DNA of 64,000 nucleotides from Haemaphysalis longicornis (lineage: Eukaryota > Arthropoda > Arachnida > Ixodida > Ixodidae): contig JABSTR010000966.1 of the NCBI GenBank assembly GCA_013339765.2, forward strand, positions 124,001 to 188,000, written 5' to 3'. The position numbers and the translations under genes are program-made. Shown here one piece after another: positions 42,124 through 52,170 of this stretch. The notes beneath the pieces were generated by a model, which was not told the origin of the DNA, did no database searches, and saw nothing but the letters and a program-made list of their open reading frames with translations. The first letter of the stretch is position 1; each line of letters opens with the position of its first letter.

Positions 42124-43792
42124 TGCTAGCTTCGAAATATTGTATCAAAATGCCCGTGGGCTTCGTACTAAATATTTTCAGTTTTTGGCGAATGTTCTGT
42201 CCTCTACATACCTAATCATTGTTATCACAGAAACTTGGCTTTCAAAGGACGTTTCCTCCGCTCTGTATTTTCCTCCGAATTATCAAGTTTATCGTGCTGA
42301 CAGAAATTCGGCAGGTTCTAAGAAAAAAGGCGGAGGTGTTCTTGTAGCGGTAGAGAGATCGCTGCAATGCGTTCGACGTCCGGAGCTTGAAACACAAGGG
42401 GAATCTGTCTGGCTTGATGTGCGCCTCCTCGTAGGAAAGAAGCTCGTTATTGGGGCGTTCTATGTTCCCCCTGATACCACCCCTTCGGTGTTCAATAGTG
42501 TCTTTTCTTCTGTCGAGCAAGCATCTACACTTAACAGCAATCACAAGCTGCTTGTATTGGGCGACTTCAACACACCAGGTGTTGAATGGGATAACCATAC
42601 CTTTTCTCACTACAATTATAACAATGAACAAAAGTGCAGCATGATTCTTGATTTCTCAGCATTTACTTCCTTGCACCAGTTAAATCGTACCAAGAACTGC
42701 AGTGGTAACATATTAGACCTTTGTTTCACGGACATTTCAAATGCCCAAGTTCTTCATTCAGACATTGGTGTTGTCCGTCCTGATAAATTTCACCCTCCAC
42801 TTCTCCTTTCCGCATCTTTATCCGTACAGCGTGACATAGCTCCATCCTCATACTCTACCCCTCGCCGTTATTGCTTTAGGCGGGGTGACTATGTAGGTTT
42901 ATACCAATATCTTTCCTCTGCCGATTGGTCCACTGTCTTGATCCACTCTGATGTTGACGCGCAAGTCGACTGCTTCACTGAAATTGTAAAGAATGGTATG
43001 GACCGGTTTATCCCAAAGAGCAAAAACTCGCAGAAATTTCCTTTTTGGTTCTCCAATGAACTCCGAGCTGCCCTTAAGCTGAAGGATCGCGCACATAGAA
43101 AGGCACGTGACCCTGGCCTCGATAAGTGGAAGGAAGAGTTTCGAATTCACCGTTCAACGTGTAAAAAGCTCTATCAAAAAGACTATAGTTCCTACCTTGA
43201 GTCCGTGGAGATTACTGCAACGCGTGACCCTTCAAAATTCTGGCAGTTCATCCGTCCCCACTCAAATAACGCAGATGATCGCATTCATTTAGTTGATTCT
43301 TCAGGGGCTGAGGTAACTGATGCAGCCAATTCCTTCGCGCGTCACTTTGATAGCACTTTCGCACCTCCCAGAGACAATGAGACATCTCGATTTATCAACA
43401 GCGTGCGTGGGGCAAGTTCAGTTCTTCTTGATGAGAAGCATGTATTTGAAAGCCTCAAGCACATGAAACCCTCTTTGTCGTCTGGCCCAGATGGCATTCC
43501 TGCGGCCATACTTAACGCTTTTAAAGATATTCTGGTTCCTGTTCTAACATCTATATTTAATAACTGCCTAACTACTAACACATTTCCAACTGCACGGAAA
43601 ATTTCTAGAATATATCCTATATTTAAGTCAGGCAACCGCACAGATCCAACGAAATACTGGCCGGTTTCAATCCTCTGTGCCGCATCCAAACTTTTTGAGT
43701 CCTCGTTACACACAGTTTTGTCTTCGTGCGTAAAAAAATGCGTTGTTACCCGATCAGCATGGCTTTATAACTGGACGGTCAACGACAACTAA
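42110..43792 (+). CDS. Jockey/CR1-like LINE ORF2: endonuclease and RT N-terminus
   Basis: A 560-residue frame. The APE endonuclease begins FEILYQNARGLRTK and includes TETWLS, LVLGDFNTPGVEW and NILDLCFTDIS; the final SDH-type motif has become FHPP. A basic linker and the RT start follow, with SLSSGPDGIPAAIL and IYPIFKSGNRTDPTKYWPVS. The frame is lost near 43750, after which GFITGRSTTTNLT, CDLSKAFDLVTH and LLYADDIKVY appear in other frames with a stop at 43917-43919. The copy is inactive. Confidence 0.85.
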   Translation: MTKSNASFEILYQNARGLRTKYFQFLANVLSSTYLIIVITETWLSKDVSSALYFPPNYQVYRADRNSAGSKKKGGGVLVAVERSLQCVRRPELETQGESVWLDVRLLVGKKLVIGAFYVPPDTTPSVFNSVFSSVEQASTLNSNHKLLVLGDFNTPGVEWDNHTFSHYNYNNEQKCSMILDFSAFTSLHQLNRTKNCSGNILDLCFTDISNAQVLHSDIGVVRPDKFHPPLLLSASLSVQRDIAPSSYSTPRRYCFRRGDYVGLYQYLSSADWSTVLIHSDVDAQVDCFTEIVKNGMDRFIPKSKNSQKFPFWFSNELRAALKLKDRAHRKARDPGLDKWKEEFRIHRSTCKKLYQKDYSSYLESVEITATRDPSKFWQFIRPHSNNADDRIHLVDSSGAEVTDAANSFARHFDSTFAPPRDNETSRFINSVRGASSVLLDEKHVFESLKHMKPSLSSGPDGIPAAILNAFKDILVPVLTSIFNNCLTTNTFPTARKISRIYPIFKSGNRTDPTKYWPVSILCAASKLFESSLHTVLSSCVKKCVVTRSAWLYNWTVNDN

Positions 43793-45162
43793 CCTTACCT
43801 GCTTTATGACGCATGCATCCAAAGCAGTCACAGACCGAGGCCAGATTGACGCAGTCTACTGTGATCTAAGTAAGGCTTTTGATCTTGTTACTCATCCACT
43901 GTTCCTCAACAAACTTTAGCTCTGTGGCGTCAATGCTCCGCTAGTTGCCTTAATAGGCAGCTATCTTCTTAACAGACGCTGTTATGTCAGTGTAAATGGC
44001 CAAAGATCTGTCGATTACATCCCTACCAGCGGTGTACCTCCGGGGTCCTCTTCTGTTCTCTCTTTTCATTAACCACGTATCTACCTCTATTAAGAGCTCG
44101 TTTTTACTTTTGTATGCTGACGATATAAAGGTTTACAAAATAATTAATTGCCCTGAGGACGGCCTCGCCCTTCAACATGACATCTCATCTTTCGCGCGCT
44201 GGTGTGCTGAGCACCCGCCGCGGTGGCTCAGTGGCTAAGGCGTCTGCTGCTGTGCACGAGGTCGCGGGTTCGATTCCCGGCTACGGCGGCCGCTTTTCTG
44301 ATGGAGGCGAAAAGCAAAAACGCCCGTGTGTTCGAGATTTCGGCGCACGTTAAAGATCCCCAGGTGGTCAAAATTAATCCGGAGCCCTCCACTACGGCGC
44401 GCCTCATCGCCTGCGTTGCGTCGGCGCGTTAAACCCAACAATCAGTAATCAGTGGTGTGCTGAGCAGGGATTAATTCTTAACTCTAATAAAACCAAAGTT
44501 ATCACCTACAGCCTTAAAACACATCCCTTCCAATTCTCTTACACGCATAATAATGCTCGTTTGTCAAAAGTTTTGGAGGTTAGAGACCTTGGAGTGCTGT
44601 TCGACAGTTCCCTCAGTTTCACTCCCCATATACGACAGATGGTCGGGCGGGCGGTGCGGTGCGCAGGTTTACAAGAGATTTCACTTCTGTTCCTTTTTTA
44701 AAGCTTTACTCTTCAGTTTGCCTCCCCCTGTTAGAATACTAATCTGCCGTTTGGAATGGAACCTGCCAGTCCAACCACCAGTATCTTGAACGAGGGCAGA
44801 AAAAATCCCTGTCAATATATAAACACCGGCTAGGATGCAGTTCTGTTTCGTTCTCTAGTCAACATCAACTACCTAAGCATATTCCGTTGAGTTCTAGGAG
44901 TGATCGAGCTGATCTTCTTTTTCTGCACAAGCTACTACACAGAGTCATTTCGTGCCCAGAACTTCTGTCCCAGCTTATGCTTCGAGTTCCCCAGAAGTGC
45001 ACGCGATCGCGCTATCCATTCCCTACTGGTGCAACTAGTGGTCGTCACTCGCCTATCCACCGACTGCAAGGCCTGCACAACTTTCTTGGGGACAAATTGG
45101 ATGTTTTTAATGGCTCCCTGGCCACGTTTCGTGACCGGCTGAGTAGTGCTGTTTGTAGCTGA
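43793..45162 (+). pseudogene. Jockey/CR1-like LINE ORF2, broken RT C-terminus
   Basis: Continues the RT with the YADD motif at 44112-44123, then WCAE where the SINE interrupts; after the SINE the same WCAEQGLILNSNKTKV resumes. Later pieces are VRDLGVLFDSSLSFTPHI and a C-terminal tract ADLLFLHKLLHRVISCPELL...LDVFNGSLATFRDRL with stop 45160-45162. Frame changes and a small deletion around GVPPGSS show decay. Confidence 0.8.
44214..44452 (+). mobile_element. tRNA-derived SINE (Ruka-like), copy 3
   Basis: Intact A box, B box and body, with a short diverged tail (CAATCAGTAATCAG). The 14-bp target duplication TGGTGTGCTGAGCA flanks it (44200-44213 and 44453-44466). It is inserted within LINE ORF2, so it is younger than that LINE copy. 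Confidence 0.93.
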
Positions 45163-45507
45163 CAGTATATGTCTTACTCCGTTCACACAATCTTGCTATG
45201 CCACCTTCCTGTGTTTTCTCGTTACTGCATTTTATTCAACTTCTCGTTTGTATAGCTTTTATCCGTACCTCACTATCTTCTAATGGGCTGTATGTTCACT
45301 TAACTAGTTCACTTAACTAACATTATTTGTGGCTGGCTCGTCCGTCCATAGAGTGTGATATTATGGTTATTACCGTTCTTTGTTCGTCTATTAGTGTAGC
45401 GTACTTTTAGTGATACGGGTTGTATGTATCATGTCATTTTGTTTGTTTTTATGTTTGTTAGTGTACCAGCACTAAGACATCACCGTCGTTCCTGGGCACT
45501 GAAAATA

Positions 45508-45508
45508 A

Positions 45509-45607
<99 letters not shown>
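45508..45607 (+). repeat. (GATT)n tail of the Jockey/CR1-like LINE
   Basis: About 25 uninterrupted GATT units directly after AAATAAATT. This is the 3' tail of the element expanded as a microsatellite. Confidence 0.95.
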
Positions 45608-45639
45608 ATTTATGATAATAATGATAACCAGTGTTCCAC

Positions 45640-46260
45640 AAAGGCCCACCAGGTCGCATCGCCCTTTCTTGACCGCTGCGCTTAACTAGAATCATTCTCC
45701 TGTGCGCAGAATACAGAATTCTTACAACAGCTTCTTTGAACGCCTTGACATCTTTCAAAGTTCCTTTACAATTTACCGTACTCACTGTTCAATACAGTAT
45801 GTTAAACATCTATAATGGCTCTGTCGTTCTTGTTTTTTCTCGATTATGGAATTTATTTTCTCCGCGATTCTGTTTTAACCGACTGATAGTTGCCTATTTT
45901 TGAAACTTTCGTGTAATTTGTTCGTCTTATTCGTCCTGTTATTTGTTCGTCTCTACACTCTTGCCATTGTTTTTGTCGTATTACTGTCAAACTTTGTTGC
46001 TCTGCTTGTTGTGCGGTCGTTACAACAAGCAGAGTCACAAAGGCGTCTTTTTTTTTTCTTTTTTGCCTGTGCCCACCTTTCACTCCACTTGTGTTTTATT
46101 TATGCCATTTTCACTACTTCAATTTGTATGTGTCTTGTCGCTTGTTTGTTTCTTGGAATATGTTTCTTGTATTTTGTTTTTATGTAACTATCCGTGCGCC
46201 AGCACGCAGGCCTTTGTCTGTTCCTGGGCACGTAAATAAACGTGATTGATTGATTGATTA
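45640..46260 (+). mobile_element. Second Jockey/CR1-like LINE 3' end
   Basis: The last 60 bp (CCAGCACGCAGGCC...GTTCCTGGGCACGTAAATAAACGTGATTGATTG) match the 3' end at 45465-45520. The upstream part is AT-rich 3' UTR with no readable ORF2. A heavily 5'-truncated copy. Confidence 0.6.
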
Positions 46261-47809
46261 TTAAAGCAAAGCTTTCTAGCTCTACCAGCCAACGGTGCTT
46301 TCCTGCCGTGCGGGCAACAAACTCCCAACGCGGTTGCGGCGGCGGCGGAGGGGAGGGGGGAGGGTTTCACTCACGGAGCACACTGTAGACGGCGCAGCGA
46401 ATTTACCGAGCGTTCCCCGCGCGGAATTGCCTTCTCGGCGGTGGCGGCGTCAGCGATACGGCTTTGTCGGCTGGTCTAGCGACGGTTGTTTTGGGTCTGT
46501 TCTGCGCAGCTTCGCGTCCATTGCGTGCTTTCTTTGCACAGCTTGATTCACTTTTTCGACAGCACCTCCAGCGTAAGCCGTACCCGACAGAATTAAGTGG
46601 TCGTACGGCAAACATGCGTTAAGATTGGTTTTCAGGGTGGGAAAACAAAATATACAAACCACATACAGACATTTGGCCCCTAGAGAAACGTTATACCTCT
46701 TGCGCACTGCTTGCCACGAATGGTACTCTGTTTTTTAAATTGGTGAATACCGATTCGGTTGTGTTTTAATAGGTATTACAAAATATGAAAGTAGCAACTG
46801 GTTTTGATAAATAGTGATTATAAAAGTTGCCTCAGCTTTCTCGCAATTCTCAAACTTACTAAAATAACTAGTTTAAATCGGTATAAATTGGCATCACTAA
46901 GCTCACATGCCGAATTGTTTCGGGGTGAATTGTTTCGGGGTCTGCGGTTGTGTCACGCGGTGGTGTAGCCTCAAGCTAGCACATCAGAATGGCTAGGTTC
47001 CGCTGTCTCACCCTTCGAAAGACGCTCCTCTCTGCTTTCTTTTTCCAGACTCACGGCCGGGCTACAGCGGCGGCGTCCGCCGCTCCAGCCCGGCCGTGGC
47101 TGACGCTGCTGCTGCTTTCGGGACGCCGCCCCCGCGAATTCCAGGTAACGGCTGGCAGAATCTCTGGTTTCACTCTCTGTACAGCCATGTGTGTGAATTC
47201 AAGTGACGTCGTGCGGGCAGTTGGTGCAGGTGTCGTTTAAAACTTTGCTTTCCAACCACGTTCACAGCGTGGATTGGAGCCATATTTTTTATTGTTATTA
47301 TTATTTAAGCAATGTTTAAAAATACATCTTTTAATACGATTGTCAAAAATACATATAAAAATGTCCTGTAAAGCGGCTGAAATTATCTGGAGCATGAAAT
47401 AAATTGTTGTAGCGAAATTGTAAATGTATACATCTAAGTATGGCACTGTTCCTTGCGTATTTAATCGCTTGTTCCCCCATTGCACTACACTGAAACACTC
47501 GCGAATGCTCTAATTCTATAAATTGTGCGAAATTTTCGGTTTTTGTATTGTTTACTTTGTGCAAAGTATACACACAAGGCGTGTTGGAGGCGCATAACTG
47601 CAAGTGCATTTTTGTGCTACTTTTTTTACCTTTTTCATGCGCAAGTGCGCATTATAGTGTTTCTTGTACATTCGCCCGCATATATACCTAATACCACACA
47701 GAGCAGCAGCCCTTTAGCCGAAAATAACGAAAAAATCCAGCGCCATATGTCTCCCATATACTCTGTACATACGAAGTTCATAGAGACTGTGATTTGGCGT
47801 TTGCAACCG
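46261..47809. other. No recognised gene; GC-rich hairpin at 47052-47098
   Basis: Two short frames (46450-46707 minus, 46989-47240 plus) have no known domain. CACGGCCGGGCT pairs perfectly with AGCCCGGCCGTG, with a second inner stem AGCGGCGG/CCGCCGCT. Confidence 0.5.
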
Positions 47810-47873
47810 TCTTACGGGCAAAACTACCAATCGACGTGAACCTCCGCCGAACCCACAGGTCGTTTTTACAACG

Positions 47874-48230
47874 GTGTCTTCCTCATCGAAAGACGCACCG
47901 CTTCAAAGCCCACTACAGAACAAGTCATATTCGGGAGCACTCCAAGAACAGACACCGCCCAAATCTGCTCAACTGTCAGGTGCTACTAAGGACACAGCCT
48001 CGTCGTCACAGCGACGTCATCGGAAGAACCTCGACGAGACGGCACATCAATCCACACAGCCAGATGTTGTGAGTCTTCTCATTCCCATGCTTTTTACGGC
48101 TCTCAAGGCTCTGCTGCACGCTAACCCGTCCGCTCAATCTCTCCCTGAAGTCGAGGCTATCTTGGCCTTGGAGCCCCTTGTGACGTCCTGCTTCAAGGTG
48201 CTGCAGCGGGGTTTCGGAGTTCAGCAATGA
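47874..48230 (+). pseudogene. LINE ORF1 (Gag) C-terminal remnant
   Basis: Open to the TGA at 48228-48230. Its end, ILALEPLVTSCFKVL, parallels LEALEPVLATFGSASA before the endonuclease of the other I-like LINE, which identifies it as the Gag C-terminus. The zinc knuckles are missing through truncation. It overlaps ORF2 by ATGA. Confidence 0.7.
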
Positions 48231-51016
48231 CGACCAAGTTTCAAATCACGTCTCCAAAGGTGTCTCTAAACACTAACCTCAAGGACTGCACAATCTTCGA
48301 ATGGAATGCCCGCGGCCTGCGCTCAAAACTTGCAGATTTCCGTCAACTTGTACAGACTTACCAGTTCTCATTCCTCGTAATCTCGGAATCCCGCGTTGAA
48401 GATCACTTTCGGCTAAGAAATTATTATTTCCTTCACTCGCACCGCCTGACGGGAGTAAGTCGGTTGTTTATTGGTTTTCGGAAAGATGTACAAGCAGCAG
48501 GCGTACGCTTCCAACCTCACGACACTGAGGAATATGTGTGTGCCACCACTATGATCGGGACTCAGCGATTTACATTTATTGCTTCCTACTTGGAACCAGG
48601 AGCTGCATTTGATGCCCGCAGGCTTGAAAATATAATTGCAGGGACACGCCCACCTCACATCATATGCGGTGATTTCAACGCCCACAATGAAATATGGGGA
48701 AGTGCGCATACCAATTCTCGTGGAGCAAGGCTTGCTGATCTACTTATCAATCACGGTATCGAACCTCTCAATGACGGCAGCATCACCTACATAAAAAATA
48801 CAACCATCAGCAGCTGTATTGACCTTTCCTTCGTGTCCAACAGCTTCATCCAAAAATTTACTTGGCGTACAGATTTGGAAGCGAGAGGCAGTGATCACTT
48901 TCCGATTTTAATATCTTATCAAGATGCAGCTGTGGGTCGACGTCAAAGCTATGTCAAGCGCACAGATTGGGAAGCCTTCAAAAACCGCACTGACGTGGGA
49001 ATAACCGCAGCCACTAACGACAATGACATAATACGAACTATGGTTAATTGTCTGACAGAGTCATCGATCGTAGTGAGGAAGCGCCTAGATATTAAGACCG
49101 ATCCAGAATATGAAAGGCTGCGTGCCATCCGCAGACGCGCTGAGCGTAAGGCGCGAAGCACCAAAAACTTAGAGGACTTGAGGCAGGCTCGCAAAGCGCA
49201 AAGATACGTGAGGCGTTATTTAGAAAAGTTAAACAGGCAACGGTGGCGTGATTTTTGCACAAACTTAGATGTCCACAAACCATTATCGAGGATATGGCGC
49301 ATTATAAAAGGTATGCGCACAGATAACCAGCAACTGTATCCTTTCAAAGCGCTGTCGTTACACGAAGGCATATCACAAAAAGAAGCCGCTGAGGAGTATT
49401 GTCGGCTCATATCTACAGTATCCATGCCTCCGCTATTCCTTCAACGTGTCCCCGACGTAACGCCACCAAACGCTGTAGCCGCAATGGACCTTCCGTTTTC
49501 TATTCGAGAGCTCGACACGGCCATCTCGAATGTCAAGAAACGTTCTTCTCCAGGTCATGATGACATACCTTACGAAGCGATTTCCCATCTGTCTCACCAT
49601 TCCCGCCTACGCCTTCTGGAATACTACAACTCAACCTGGCTCTCTGGTAGTGTTCCTACAGAATGGAAAATCGCTAAAATTACTGCAATCCTAAAACCTG
49701 GGAAGCAACCGACAAGATTCGACTCATTCCGGCCTATCGCCTTACTAAGCTGCATTGGCAAAATCATGGAAAAAATGATATTTAAGAGAATTACGTGGTA
49801 CTTGGAAAGCAGAAACCTTTACCCATTTGAAATGAATGGCTTCCGGGAAAACAGATCCGCTATTGACAACATAATCTCTCTCGTCGCTTCACTGGAAGAA
49901 GAACTACAAAGCGGACACATACCGACAGTAGTATTTCTTGACATAAAGTCAGCATTTGATTCAGTCTTGCACACTGCAATTCTAGAGTCCTTAGCTGTCC
50001 TTGGTCTTGGTGGAAGACTGTACGCCTGGATTGCGAGCTACCTCAAAGGACGTGAAATTTTCATGTGCACGCCAGAAGGCCCTACTTCCCATCACAGTAT
50101 ACAGAAAGGAGTGCCTCAAGGAGCCGTTTTGAGTCCTCTATTATTCAACCTTACGCTTATCCACCTAAAGCGTGCGCTCCCTCCCGGCGTCAAGGTCACA
50201 CTTTATGCGGATGACATCTGCATTTGGTGTGCGGCAAAGTCACGTCGTACAACTCAACAGCGGCTGCAGAAAGCTTTGAGCAATGTGTCTTCGTACCTTG
50301 CGTCCAAGGGTCTCCGCCTTTCTTCCGAGAAAAGCGTTGCCATGGCGTTCACCCGCAAGCGGATGAGACAATACCCTCTAATCCTTGGCGGTCGTTGTCT
50401 GCAATACGCACGAACCCAAAAATACCTTGGGATCATCGTAGATAGAAATCTATCATGGGCGCCGGAAGTCAAGCGATTACGTACTCGTCTCTCTGCGGTG
50501 GCACAAGTTATTGGATACCTTGCTGGATGTCGATGGGGCAGCGACTGCAGATCCATGGTGCTTCTCTGCAAAGCATATGTAGACGGCTTGCTGCGCTACA
50601 GCCTGCCTGTTCTGCAACGGCTGTCGCCCACATGCAAAAAGCAACTCAATGCGGCTAGAAATAACTGCCTGCGTACCTGCCTCGGCCTTCCTAAGGGCTC
50701 ATCGTGTGTTGGCACTGTCGCAGAGGCTGGTTGCTTGCCTTTAGATATTATTAGAATGCAGGAAACATTTCGAATATATATTAGGCATACGCTGCACGCA
50801 AAATCCAAGTTCTTGGCAGGTATTGTACGATGCAACAAAATTTCGAGCGTCGCAGAAACTCTAAATACTATAAACATCTCTATACCTACCCAACGACGAC
50901 AACTCATGCCATCTGATTTCCCGCCTTGGACTCTATCACCCCTATGCATAAAATTAAACATGCCTGGACTCACATCAAAAAAAAAGTTATGCCTCAGATA
51001 TGCCTCCTTAAACTAA
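48227..51016 (+). CDS. I-like LINE ORF2: endonuclease and reverse transcriptase
   Basis: A 929-residue frame from ATG 48227. Endonuclease motifs are IFEWNARGLRSK, ICGDFNAHNEIWG, SSCIDLSFVS and GSDHFP. RT motifs are KRSSPGHDDIPYEA, FRPIALLSCIGKIME, MNGFRENRSAID, VFLDIKSAFDSV, GVPQGAVLSPLLFNL and YADD (50204-50215). The thumb includes KYLGIIVDRNLSW and LRTCLGLPKG. The start overlaps the ORF1 stop as ATGA, suggesting termination-reinitiation. The frame is lost at a nine-A run (50977-50985), where an assembly or polymerase slip is easy. Confidence 0.93.
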   Translation: MTTKFQITSPKVSLNTNLKDCTIFEWNARGLRSKLADFRQLVQTYQFSFLVISESRVEDHFRLRNYYFLHSHRLTGVSRLFIGFRKDVQAAGVRFQPHDTEEYVCATTMIGTQRFTFIASYLEPGAAFDARRLENIIAGTRPPHIICGDFNAHNEIWGSAHTNSRGARLADLLINHGIEPLNDGSITYIKNTTISSCIDLSFVSNSFIQKFTWRTDLEARGSDHFPILISYQDAAVGRRQSYVKRTDWEAFKNRTDVGITAATNDNDIIRTMVNCLTESSIVVRKRLDIKTDPEYERLRAIRRRAERKARSTKNLEDLRQARKAQRYVRRYLEKLNRQRWRDFCTNLDVHKPLSRIWRIIKGMRTDNQQLYPFKALSLHEGISQKEAAEEYCRLISTVSMPPLFLQRVPDVTPPNAVAAMDLPFSIRELDTAISNVKKRSSPGHDDIPYEAISHLSHHSRLRLLEYYNSTWLSGSVPTEWKIAKITAILKPGKQPTRFDSFRPIALLSCIGKIMEKMIFKRITWYLESRNLYPFEMNGFRENRSAIDNIISLVASLEEELQSGHIPTVVFLDIKSAFDSVLHTAILESLAVLGLGGRLYAWIASYLKGREIFMCTPEGPTSHHSIQKGVPQGAVLSPLLFNLTLIHLKRALPPGVKVTLYADDICIWCAAKSRRTTQQRLQKALSNVSSYLASKGLRLSSEKSVAMAFTRKRMRQYPLILGGRCLQYARTQKYLGIIVDRNLSWAPEVKRLRTRLSAVAQVIGYLAGCRWGSDCRSMVLLCKAYVDGLLRYSLPVLQRLSPTCKKQLNAARNNCLRTCLGLPKGSSCVGTVAEAGCLPLDIIRMQETFRIYIRHTLHAKSKFLAGIVRCNKISSVAETLNTINISIPTQRRQLMPSDFPPWTLSPLCIKLNMPGLTSKKKLCLRYASLN

Positions 51017-51924
51017 CACTTGCCCATATAAGTGACCAATACTCTCGTATGACCCACATTTTTACTGATGGATCATCTACGTCTGACTGCAGTTCTTCTG
51101 GGCTCTTCATTACATCCACCGGCCGAGCACTCTCATACCGTCTTGAGCGCCCAACATCATCTACATCTGCTGAGCTTCATGCCATCAAACAAGCACTTCG
51201 CTACATTCTCCGCCAGCAGCCAGCACAGTGGGTAATCTTTACGGATTCGAAGGCAGCACTGCAAACTCTTCGATGTGCCAGCTGCTTCAGCATTCACGAA
51301 CATATATCCCGCGATATCTCTTACCTAAATCATCTAGTTTGTGTCGCTGGACACCGCGTGATACTGCAGTGGATCCCTGCCCACTGCGGCATCATAGGCA
51401 ATGAAAAAGCAGATGAGGCTGCCAAGAGAGGATTGCAACTGCGGAACGTGAGGAACATTTTCTTCACGAAGCACGATGCCTCTAGGCTAGCAAAGGAGCT
51501 TGTTTTCAGGGAAAGAAGCACCTTCTGGTCGCTCCCGGAAAACCAGCACCCATTCCTGCATCATGTCGACCCAACTTTGGCACTGAGGTTACCGGAGCGA
51601 CTTCCGCGTCGGCTAGAGACTTTGCTCCATCGCTTACGTCTCAACGTGGCGCTAACACATACCTACCGCTATCGCCTTTGCCTAACCTCGAACCCTTATT
51701 GTGACAACTGCGGTTCACCAGAAACCGTCGAGCATATTTTACTGGAGTGTCCTACATACTATCAAGCAAGAAACAACCTCGCACAGAAGATCGAGTGCCT
51801 CAACCACAGTTCCTTGACTTTAAAAACACTTCTGGGACCATGGCCATCTCCCTCCTCTCAGCGTAAAGTGCTAACCGCATTATTTGAATATCTCAATGAC
51901 ATCGGCGTCGCTGAGCTGATATAG
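50986..51924 (+). CDS. I-like LINE RNase H and zinc-binding tail (after frameshift)
   Basis: Continues ORF2 from VMPQICLLKLTLAH. RNase H residues are seen in THIFTDGSS, STSAELHAIKQAL, IFTDSKAALQTL and GIIGNEKADEAAK. The end has CDNCGSPETVEHILLEC and LLGPWPSPSS, then TAG at 51922-51924. All acidic RNase H residues are present, so only the A-run frameshift separates this ORF2 from being intact. Confidence 0.92.
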   Translation, partial: VMPQICLLKLTLAHISDQYSRMTHIFTDGSSTSDCSSSGLFITSTGRALSYRLERPTSSTSAELHAIKQALRYILRQQPAQWVIFTDSKAALQTLRCASCFSIHEHISRDISYLNHLVCVAGHRVILQWIPAHCGIIGNEKADEAAKRGLQLRNVRNIFFTKHDASRLAKELVFRERSTFWSLPENQHPFLHHVDPTLALRLPERLPRRLETLLHRLRLNVALTHTYRYRLCLTSNPYCDNCGSPETVEHILLECPTYYQARNNLAQKIECLNHSSLTLKTLLGPWPSPSSQRKVLTALFEYLNDIGVAELI

Positions 51925-52170
51925 GACCAGACCATTCTTGCACTGTACAACCGCCCATAGACTTTTCACGTGTCGCACTGACGGACCCCAACGCACACGC
52001 TTCCTCCTTTTTTTTCACTTCTTTTATTTTTTCCTTTCTTCTCCCCCTCCCACCTTTCTTCCTATTGCAACTTTTTCCCTCCTCCCGTACCCCGCAGAGT
52101 AGCATGTCGGCGTTAACATGCCGGCAGACCTCTCTGCTTTCCTCTAATAAAGAGCTTTCTCTCTCTCTCT

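Larger units (their letters stand above)
41735..45607 (+). mobile_element. Jockey/CR1-like LINE with (GATT)n tail, SINE inserted
   Basis: Contains the end of ORF1, a long but broken ORF2, a 3' UTR of about 340 bp and about 25 GATT units (45508-45607). The left edge is uncertain and probably 5'-truncated. A Ruka-like SINE interrupts ORF2 at 44214. A second 3' end of the same family lies at 45640-46260, ending TTCCTGGGCACGTAAATAAA plus GATT units. Confidence 0.8.
47818..52170 (+). mobile_element. I-like LINE, 5'-truncated in ORF1, (CT)n tail
   Basis: Holds the end of ORF1, all of ORF2 with one frame break, and a 3' UTR ending AATAAA (52146-52151) plus (CT)n to 52170. Domain order and wording match the LINE at 20386-25796, though the sequences differ enough to be another family. 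A possible short target duplication, TCTTACGG, occurs at 47810-47817 and 52168-52175; it overlaps the tail and is weak. Confidence 0.85.

Noticed and set aside
45508..45607. GATT tail as the partner that mobilises the Ruka-like SINE
   Set aside because: The SINE sense-strand tail is AATC, the complement of the LINE's sense-strand GATT tail, so they do not match as shared 3' ends.
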